The notes under the pieces: model-generated
The model's database searches: none
What the model was told of the DNA's origin: nothing
What the model saw: the letters and a program-made list of their open reading frames with translations, nothing else
Shown here: positions 36,704 through 41,617 of the stretch, piece after piece
Position numbering within the stretch: the stretch's first letter is position 1
Layout of the letters: each line of letters begins with the position of its first letter
Program-made: the position numbers and the translations under genes
Origin: Stygiobacter sp.
Lineage (GTDB): Bacteria > Pseudomonadota > Alphaproteobacteria > Rhodospirillales > Magnetospirillaceae
NCBI GenBank assembly: GCA_006218045.1
Contig: VBWB01000034.1
Span: 1-42,290 of the forward strand
Direction of reading: 5' to 3'
DNA: 42,290 bases

Positions 36704-37081
36704 TCAGCAGGGATCAGCCAGGGCCTTGCCCTTGGCGTAGCCGCTGGAGGTGGTGAGGTTGTCGCTGCGCAGGTTCAGCCGGTCCCCGTCTCGGTACTGG
36801 ACGCGGCGACCACGGCCAGCGCCGGTGATGACGCGGGCAACGGTGAGCAAGGAGCGACCTGGGGACAGGGGGCGGTCAGGGTTGGGGCAACGGACGTAGG
36901 CATATCCCTGGCCCACGGCGTTGAAGGTCCAGAAGGTGCCGACCCCCTTGGAGGTGATGCGCTCAAAGTCTTCCTTCAGCAGCTTCGCGGGGTGGTCGTG
37001 GTTGGCGAGGGGGACGAGGACGATGTCTCGTCCGTCCCGGTCCATGGTGAAGACCGGACGGCGATCAGGCTTGGTGGTCAT
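36704..37081 (-). CDS. HNH-fold-like protein lacking the catalytic His (125 aa)
   Basis: First gene of the leftward operon; ATG 37081 follows AAGGAAC. The second half (about 60-125) follows the layout of phage HNH/AP2-type homing proteins: LLTVARVITGAGRGRRVQYRDGD, split here as LLTVARVITGA then VQYRDGDRLNLRSDNL. In active HNH enzymes that position reads V-D-H-x-[DN]-G-[DN]; here Asp-His is Gln-Tyr, so the nuclease is predicted to be inactive. The remaining GDRLNLRSDNL matches the family. It may be a DNA-binding or structural leftover, or a repurposed regulator of its operon. Family assignment is by pattern only. Confidence 0.55.
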   Translation of the reverse strand: MTTKPDRRPVFTMDRDGRDIVLVPLANHDHPAKLLKEDFERITSKGVGTFWTFNAVGQGYAYVRCPNPDRPLSPGRSLLTVARVITGAGRGRRVQYRDGDRLNLRSDNLTTSSGYAKGKALADPC

Positions 37082-37524
37082 GGTGTTCCTTGGCGTGAAG
37101 CAGGCGCACGTCAGCGACCGATGCCGGTTGTTGGCTCGGGTGGTGCTGCCGCTGGTGTGGTGGTCCCAAGGAAAGCCTTGGGTCATGGAGACCCCAGAAA
37201 GGGCCTGCGGAAGGTCCCGGAGAGGGGACGGAAAGGGGTGGTGAAGGGGATAGAGAGGGGAAAGGCTACAGAAGTCAGAAGACCGATATGAGAGAGACAG
37301 ACGGGCTTGCCAGATCAGACACGATCATCAGCTACCTACCCACCCAACACCTTTTGGAGTGACAGTGATCCAGAGCAGTGGTGAGAGGTGGTGATAATGA
37401 TGGTCATCTTGATCAGTGGCTCTCTAACGACCTCGTTAGCATAACCATCCATTGACCTTCTAACAGTCCATTGACGATGCTCTTTAACGAACATCTTTAA
37501 CTGAACCTTTCCCCATCCCTATCA

Positions 37525-37541
37525 TAAGTGCAACCTAATCC
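37525..37541 (-). repeat. 17-bp promoter-like repeat, copy 1
   Basis: Minus-strand GGATTAGGTTGCACTTA, followed by TGATAGGGATGGGG. Nearest copy to the operon (about 440 bases upstream of the first ATG). All three copies point towards the operon. Confidence 0.7.
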
Positions 37542-37759
37542 CACCCACCATATCTGGTGGTTCATTCTGGGATAATGGCGCGACTGGTGGATTGCTAAAG
37601 GAGGAATGGGCAGAGCCTTTCGACCCTGCCCATCAGCACCTCAAGGAATGTCCGACCAGGGAGGGGCGAGGAAGACCGTCACCGCCAGCAGCAAGCATCC
37701 CCTCTGCACTTCCCTTATGGGCCGCAGGATGCTCGGTGCCGCTCGGGTCTTCCCCGTCA

Positions 37760-37776
37760 TAAGTGCAACCTAACCC
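37760..37776 (-). repeat. 17-bp promoter-like repeat, copy 2
   Basis: Minus-strand GGGTTAGGTTGCACTTA, followed by TGACGGGGAAG. One mismatch to copy 1 in 17 bases; 235 bases upstream of it. Confidence 0.7.
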
Positions 37777-37921
37777 CCATCGCGGCAAAGCCGCTCAGAA
37801 GGGAGGTAGAGACTCGAAAGGGCTGGAGGGCATCAACCCACCGGCTTTGGCTGAAACGGCCCTCAGCGAGTCGGAAAACGACTCTGGCACTGTTCCGGGT
37901 GGCGATGGGTGAGGATGGTCG

Positions 37922-37938
37922 TAAGTGCAACCCAATCC
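37922..37938 (-). repeat. 17-bp promoter-like repeat, copy 3
   Basis: Minus-strand GGATTGGGTTGCACTTA, followed by CGACCATCC. One mismatch to copy 1; 162 bases upstream of copy 2. Confidence 0.7.
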
Positions 37939-38011
37939 GCCCACTCCAGAACGGAAAAGGGGGCGCCGTTGCCGACACCCCCACGAACAGTCTCTGCTGT
38001 TGTTGTCCTGC

Positions 38012-38233
38012 TTATGCCCTGGCCCCCCGCTCCACCGACCAGGGCGTCAGCACCCAGTTCACCTTCCCCCAGTACCCCAAGGACTCACCGCCGTCCTTCT
38101 CGGTGCTGAAGGGAACGGGAGTTCTGTTCTGGTTATATCCAATGAACAACACCCCAATCAGCGGAATGCGGGCATAGAAGGCGCTATTTGCGAACTCGAT
38201 GACAAAGGACTCGTTATAGGAAGCGACGATCAT
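38012..38233 (-). CDS. Small protein (73 aa) behind a strong promoter
   Basis: Unknown soluble or weakly membrane-associated protein; the stretch ARIPLIGVLFIGY is hydrophobic but short. Aromatic-rich C terminus (YWGKVNWVLTPWSVE). Lower GC than its neighbours. ATG 38233 is chosen because a near-consensus promoter ends at 38270, which rules out the longer GTG-initiated frame from 38308. The ribosome site is weak (GGAC). Stop is followed by the repeat region. It could be a transcribed accessory gene or a chance frame; nothing identifies it. Confidence 0.4.
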   Translation of the reverse strand: MIVASYNESFVIEFANSAFYARIPLIGVLFIGYNQNRTPVPFSTEKDGGESLGYWGKVNWVLTPWSVERGARA

Positions 38234-38269
38234 TTGAGTAGTCCAAGTGCGGTTGCGTTTATGTGATTG

Positions 38270-38298
38270 AGCATATTCACGAATATAAGCAGTGTCAA
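38270..38298 (-). promoter_or_regulatory. Near-consensus sigma-70 promoter, leftward
   Basis: On the minus strand TTGACA (38298-38293), exactly 17 bases, then TATGCT (38275-38270). The strongest vegetative promoter seen in the element; it faces the 73-aa gene and the repeat/operon region. Confidence 0.7.
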
Positions 38299-38387
38299 AT
38301 CTATGCACCCATGGATAGACAATAGGTAAAACACCAATGAAACTGCGGCGTTGCTTCTATCCACCCCTGCACATACCAAAAATATTT

Positions 38388-39047
38388 TCACGCAGCCTGC
38401 TTCTCCAGCACCCGCTTGACCGTGATGGCCTGCCATTCCCCGCCTCTCCGGGTCTTCACCCCCAGGTCGTTCAGGTGGTGGGCGATCTCCCATAGGCTCC
38501 AGCCCCTGGCCTTCATGTCCGCGATCTCCCGCCCGACATCCCCTTGCGCCCATTCCCTGGCCTTCTCCGCGTTGGCCTGGGTGCCCTTGGCCTGATCAAC
38601 GGCCACCCCACGGAACCCGCCCAGCTTCTGCCCCCTGGCCTTGGCAGCAGCCAGGGCAGCCTTGGTGCGGGTGCTGATGGCCTCCCGCTCATGCTGTGCC
38701 ATCGCTGCCATGATGTGCAGGACCAGCTTGTTGGCCTCGGGCATGTCCACCGCAATGAACTCGGTCCCGGCCTCTATCAGGTTGGCGATAAAGGAGACGT
38801 TGCGGGCCAGTCGGTCCAGCTTGGCAATGACCAGCGTGGCCCTGTGCTTCCGACAGGCTGCGAGGGCAGCGGCAAGCTGGGGGCGATCATCGCGCTTGCC
38901 GCTCTCGACCTCGGTGAACTCTGCCACCAGTTCCCAGGCCCCGCCGTTCAGGTACTGCCTGACGGCCTGCTGCTGGGCTTCCAAGCCGAGACCGGAGCGG
39001 CCTTGCTTGTCGGTGGAGACACGGTAGTAGGCGACGAACCGTTTCAT
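38388..39047 (-). CDS. Small serine recombinase (resolvase/invertase family)
   Basis: Protein of 219 aa. N-terminal resolvase domain (1-140) with nucleophile Ser11 (YYRVSTDKQ), the conserved Arg pair in KLDRLARN (79, 82) and the long E helix around MAAMAQHEREAISTRTKAAL. A C-terminal helix-turn-helix (about 180-215; WSLWEIAHHLNDLGVKTRRG) binds DNA. It resembles multimer resolvases or DNA invertases and not large serine integrases. ATG 39047 has GGGAGAAG upstream. Inverted GTTACA/TGTAAC half-sites lie just upstream and may be its site. Within an element that already has a tyrosine integrase, it may resolve multimers or invert a segment. Confidence 0.93.
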   Translation of the reverse strand: MKRFVAYYRVSTDKQGRSGLGLEAQQQAVRQYLNGGAWELVAEFTEVESGKRDDRPQLAAALAACRKHRATLVIAKLDRLARNVSFIANLIEAGTEFIAVDMPEANKLVLHIMAAMAQHEREAISTRTKAALAAAKARGQKLGGFRGVAVDQAKGTQANAEKAREWAQGDVGREIADMKARGWSLWEIAHHLNDLGVKTRRGGEWQAITVKRVLEKQAA

Positions 39048-39065
39048 GGGGCTTCTCCCTGGTGC

Positions 39066-39101
39066 GTTACAGGCCGGAAGGAACGTAGACAGGAATGTAA
39101 C
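39066..39101. promoter_or_regulatory. Inverted half-sites upstream of the serine recombinase
   Basis: GTTACA (39066-39071) and TGTAAC (39096-39101) face each other over 24 bases, 19 bases upstream of the recombinase start. Size fits a dimer-binding recombination subsite or an autoregulatory operator. The rest of 39102-39305 is GC-rich with short hairpins (near 39160 and 39209) and no gene. Confidence 0.35.
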
Positions 39102-39305
39102 ATGCCTGGGAGTCAGGTCGTCAAGGGCCGGTGACGCGGCGCATGAAGGGAACGCGCGAGGCCCCTTTGGGGCTGGTGAGCGGGGCCGCTGGGCAGGGCG
39201 TGGCCGGGCCTCCCCCAGAGGGGGGATGTCGCCATCCGGCCCTATCGGTAGGTCGCTCGGATTTTTGGCCCCTGAATATTTCAGCTTCCCCCCTTCGCGG
39301 GCCTG

Positions 39306-39683
39306 TCAGTGCTTCCTCGCCATGCACTGCCGCAGGGTCCTGATCAGCGCGTTGCCCTTTTGGCTCAGAAATATGCTGTGCCTGCGGGTTTCCTGGGGGT
39401 CTGGAACCAGCATCACCAGACCCAAGCCGGTCGTCTGCTGCTTCGTCACCGGATGCTTGCGCCCCTGATCACTCAACTCGGACAGACCCCGGCTAACGCT
39501 CGCTTGCCCCAGCCCCGTCCACTCCACCAACTGACGGACAGTTGCTCCGGGGTGCTGGGCGATCAGAAGGAGAAGCATAACCCGGTGGATAGGCTGTTCA
39601 GGGTAAAGCTGGTGGAGCGTGGTCAAGGCCCTTGAAAGAGGGGCCAGATCATTGGCGTTATGATCGATAGTCAAGGTTACCAT
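39306..39683 (-). CDS. MarR-like winged-helix regulator
   Basis: Protein of 125 aa with a winged-helix domain typical of MarR/phage-type regulators: recognition region ATVRQLVEWTGLGQASVSRGLSEL (given here as ATVRQLVEWTGLGQ then ASVSRGLSEL) at about 45-70, wing with TTGLGLVMLV, then a helical tail. ATG 39683 is chosen from a TATTAT -10 box at 39711-39706 that puts the transcript start about 16 bases upstream; the SD-like AAGG abuts the ATG. It diverges from the RNase H-like gene across a shared promoter, so it may control both. Confidence 0.7.
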   Translation of the reverse strand: MVTLTIDHNANDLAPLSRALTTLHQLYPEQPIHRVMLLLLIAQHPGATVRQLVEWTGLGQASVSRGLSELSDQGRKHPVTKQQTTGLGLVMLVPDPQETRRHSIFLSQKGNALIRTLRQCMARKH

Positions 39684-39704
39684 CCTTGCAACCGAGTGTT
39701 GCCG

Positions 39705-39711
39705 TATAATA
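39705..39711. promoter_or_regulatory. Overlapping divergent -10 boxes
   Basis: TATAAT reads rightward at 39705-39710 and TATTAT leftward at 39711-39706, within the near-palindrome GTATAATAC. Start points on both sides would give short leaders to the MarR-like and RNase H-like genes. The -35 boxes are weak on both strands, consistent with regulated promoters. Confidence 0.5.
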
Positions 39712-39747
39712 CCATTTCCCGAGTCCGTGAACAGCCGGGATGCGAAT

Positions 39748-40140
39748 GTGAGCGAGGCACCACCGATCAAGATATTCGTCGATTCCTCGTCTGACGGTTG
39801 GCGGGCAGCATTCGCGGCCTTGATCGTGGAGGATGGGGTAAAGCCCCGCCTGATCTATGGTAGTGCATGGCATGTTTCCTTTGGGGTTGTCGAGGCGTGG
39901 GGAATAAAGCGGGCTATGCGGCGCGTGAATGCTGCGCATAAAGGCGTTCGCCCCATCATCGTTTTCACGGATGATCAGCGGCTTGTCTTGAGCCGCCTTG
40001 GTGGTGGTATCCGTTATTGCTGGCTCCCCCGCACTGATGACGTGATGCGGTTCCTTCACAAGGTGGCGAACGGGGTCAGGAGGTCTATGCCTCGTCGGCA
40101 CCCAGCGGACATACAGCCGGGGTCACGGGTCATCTCGTAG
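39748..40140 (+). CDS. RNase H-like fold protein, unknown role
   Basis: Protein of 130 aa. The pattern matches an RNase H-like core: strand with Asp (IKIFVDSSSDG), AALIVEDG, a strand-loop (YGSAWHVSFG), a helix starting with Glu (VVEAWGIKRAMRRV) and IIVFTDDQ with a second Asp. The D-E-D acidic set fits a metal-dependent nuclease or transposase-like fold; I see no clear fourth acidic residue. GTG 39748 is taken; a GTG at 39727 is in frame and close to the promoter. Its 3' end overlaps the Rha fragment on the other strand, so the C terminus may be altered by a rearrangement. Function cannot be assigned. Confidence 0.5.
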   Translation: MSEAPPIKIFVDSSSDGWRAAFAALIVEDGVKPRLIYGSAWHVSFGVVEAWGIKRAMRRVNAAHKGVRPIIVFTDDQRLVLSRLGGGIRYCWLPRTDDVMRFLHKVANGVRRSMPRRHPADIQPGSRVIS

Positions 40141-40316
40141 GCGGGGTCTTGAGCGAAGCCACCACGCGGCATGGGGTGCTCGACCATGTAAGCCGAAAAG
40201 TTGGCCGACATAAAATCTTCAGGAACTTCAAGGGCTTCGATCTTTTCAAGCACATACTTGTGCGTCTTGCCGAACTTCTCGGCCACGTCCAGCGAAGTGG
40301 CCGTGATGCTGCGCTA
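40127..40316 (-). pseudogene. Rha-family phage regulator, N-terminal fragment
   Basis: On the minus strand the frame reads SITATSLDVAEKFGKTHKYV and continues through EVPEDFMSANFS to AYEMTRD. This is the N-terminal half of Rha-type regulators, where MTRDGF normally continues. Here the frame runs into unrelated sequence antisense to the RNase H-like gene and stops. Upstream, an in-frame TAG, which is the stop of the HTH protein, precedes it, so the fragment has no proper start. A GTG at 40286 exists. It is a broken remnant, or the in-frame second half of an amber-interrupted gene. Confidence 0.6.
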
Positions 40317-41282
40317 CTGAAACTGCTTGCGTATGGTGCCCACCGTGGTCGGTGACACCCCAGCGGCCCTGGCAATCTTCCGATCAGACCAAAGGGCCGT
40401 CTCAGAGTCACTCAGCATGGCGATAACTTGCTCACGCCGCTTGGTTGCCGTGTGTCCATTTTGGATGCCCGGACCATGGTGTCCAGTTTGGATGGGCGAG
40501 GCCGCGAGGCGCTCAACGTCAATCAACATTGATTCCAACAAGTCATCATCGGTGAAACCGCGTTCGTAGAATCTGCGGAACCGGGTCGCTAGTTCTTGTA
40601 TGTCCTGAACGGGAAGCGTTTCTTCCACCATGTCTTGAATAAGGTTGAAACGCAGTTGGCAAACGAAGTCTAGACCTCCATTACCAATGCAGTCTAGGGC
40701 CAACTCCATTTCACGGTCTCGCTGCTCCCAGTACAATAACTCTGGCATGGCCTCGGTGATTGTCGTTGGTAAAGGTAGGGCACCCTCCAATGCCTTGCGG
40801 ACTTCTGGTGATATGTCTTGAGGAAATGGAGAGTGCAATCCGTCAACACTGCTCGTCCACCGTTCCCCCTGCATAATAATCCATGGCTTCAAAGCCTCTC
40901 TTAGAACCAACTCCTTCTCGCATGGCTCTAGGACGGCTTCTAGGCTGCCGTATTTGGCGATCAATTTCTCCCGTTCCTCGGCTTCTTTTCTGATCTTCTC
41001 CGTCCGTTCAGCCGACTCTCGCGCCTTATAACCCGGTTCCTTCTCCTCTATGCAATCGTCAAATCCGGCCATTATGTCCGTGAAGGGTGGGCGTCCAGAT
41101 TGGACATTCGGTGAGGATTGCTGGTATGCGGGCTTGGGCAGATCGCGCTCGTATAGCTGGGCTAGGTCAGTGAAGTCCTTGCCATTCTCAGCCAATAGCG
41201 CCTTGACCTTTCGTAGCGCTGCGATGGCCTCGGCATCGTTGTCTGACCCAGCCAGCGCCAGGAGTTTTGCAGTCGTGCTCAT
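40314..41282 (-). CDS. DNA-binding protein with C-terminal HTH, six palindromic operators in and near the gene
   Basis: Protein of 322 aa. The N-terminal helical module (about 2-45; AKLLALAGSDNDAEAIAAL) resembles DUF2786-type domains. A charged helical middle follows (KARESAERTEKIRKEAEERE). The C terminus is a helix-turn-helix (about 290-320: WSDRKIARAAGVSPTTVGTI) like those of ParB-type and transposon regulators. The gene itself encodes VQSGR, IQTGH and IQNGH, which are translations of the palindrome TGTCCA-N3-TGGACA; three more copies lie in the promoter, one over the ribosome-binding region. Autoregulation is therefore likely. ATG 41282 follows AGGGCTGAA. TAG at 40314 is followed in frame by a Rha fragment. 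Confidence 0.7.
   Translation of the reverse strand: MSTTAKLLALAGSDNDAEAIAALRKVKALLAENGKDFTDLAQLYERDLPKPAYQQSSPNVQSGRPPFTDIMAGFDDCIEEKEPGYKARESAERTEKIRKEAEEREKLIAKYGSLEAVLEPCEKELVLREALKPWIIMQGERWTSSVDGLHSPFPQDISPEVRKALEGALPLPTTITEAMPELLYWEQRDREMELALDCIGNGGLDFVCQLRFNLIQDMVEETLPVQDIQELATRFRRFYERGFTDDDLLESMLIDVERLAASPIQTGHHGPGIQNGHTATKRREQVIAMLSDSETALWSDRKIARAAGVSPTTVGTIRKQFQ
40453..40494. promoter_or_regulatory. Two intragenic TGTCCA-N3-TGGATG sites
   Basis: TGTCCATTTTGGATG (40453-40467) and TGTCCAGTTTGGATG (40480-40494), centres 27 bases apart, in the 3' part of the HTH gene. They match the promoter sites with the same spacing, differing in the last arm (GGATG instead of GGACA or GGACG). Confidence 0.6.
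41092..41106. promoter_or_regulatory. Intragenic CGTCCA-N3-TGGACA site
   Basis: CGTCCAGATTGGACA within codons for VQSGR of the HTH protein. Same palindrome as in the promoter. Confidence 0.6.
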
Positions 41283-41289
41283 TTCAGCC

Positions 41290-41358
41290 CTGTCCAATTT
41301 GGACAGTTAGGTTAGCGTGTCCAAAGTGGACGGTCAATGGGGGTGTCCAGATTGGACG
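41290..41358. promoter_or_regulatory. Operator array of three TGTCCA-N3-TGGAC[AG] palindromes
   Basis: CTGTCCAATTTGGACAG (41290-41306, perfect), TGTCCAAAGTGGACG (41318-41332) and TGTCCAGATTGGACG (41344-41358). Centres are 27 and 26 bases apart, about 2.5 helical turns. The first overlaps the ribosome site of the HTH gene. Downstream of it (41359-41524) lies AT-rich DNA with a repeated ACAACGCGCT (41449-41458, 41496-41505) up to attR. Confidence 0.75.
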
Positions 41359-41524
41359 CCACCCGTCCATCAGCGGTGACCCGGTGAACCATCAGAGAGC
41401 CACGGCCTTGCCCATACGATGCAGACCGTGGTACGTTGTACATCGCAGACAACGCGCTTTTATGGACAACAGTAGAGCTATTTTTGCCATATAAAACAAC
41501 GCGCTAGCAAAAATGACGATCCCC

Positions 41525-41541
41525 TCCCGCTGGGGACGCCA
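41525..41541. repeat. attR: 17-bp core repeat
   Basis: Second copy of TCCCGCTGGGGACGCCA, identical to the tRNA-Glu 3' end at 27344-27360. No tRNA body precedes it. Right boundary of the first element and left boundary of a second. Confidence 0.92.
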
Positions 41542-41617
41542 GTTCCGCACAATGCGTTGATTTAACGGTGAGATTCCAGACGTTAACATTCGTTTAGTTG
41601 GTCAGCATGTACAATGC

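Larger units (their letters stand above)
37082..38011. promoter_or_regulatory. 930-base non-coding control region of the phage-like operon
   Basis: No convincing gene. The half nearest the operon (37300-37510) is AT-rich and holds a perfect palindrome CTAACGACCTCGTTAG (37424-37439), two direct copies of TCCATTGAC (37448-37456, 37467-37475; 19 bases apart) and two of TCTTTAAC (37481-37488, 37494-37501). Three copies of a 17-bp repeat follow (separate entries). A hairpin with ATGGGCAG and CTGCCCAT arms lies at about 37611-37638. A 55-codon plus-strand reading frame from 37612 was judged spurious. Probably contains promoters, operators and perhaps small RNAs. Confidence 0.55.
27344..41541. mobile_element. 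14.2-kb integrative element in tRNA-Glu with a virion-protein-like operon
   Basis: Bounded by perfect 17-bp direct repeats and opened by an integrase gene at the attL side. Contents: integrase, a leftward operon with two phage internal-virion-like proteins, about 0.9 kb of regulatory DNA, a small serine recombinase, a MarR-like regulator, an RNase H-like protein, a Rha fragment, and an HTH protein. Base and codon use differ from the flanks (less GC-rich, more AT in the right part). There are no capsid, terminase, portal, tail or lysis genes, no replication initiator recognised, and no conjugation genes. It may be a phage satellite, a decayed prophage, or a genomic island. A second homologous integrase follows attR directly. 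Confidence 0.85.

Noticed and set aside
37521-37542. Reading the repeat as a T7 promoter
   Set aside because: The resemblance to the T7 consensus is limited to the CACT and ATAGGGA ends with three extra bases between; copies 2 and 3 fit less well. Only promoter-like is claimed.
37612-37772. Plus-strand frame of about 55 codons after AGGAGGA
   Set aside because: The ribosome-like sequence touches the ATG with almost no spacing, the peptide has no protein-like pattern, and it ends inside one of the 17-bp repeats.
37082-38011. CRISPR array
   Set aside because: The repeats are only 17 bp, spaced 162 and 235 bases apart, and no cas gene is nearby.
41525-41541. A second tRNA-Glu gene at attR
   Set aside because: Only the 17-bp 3' end is present; no anticodon or D arm precedes it.
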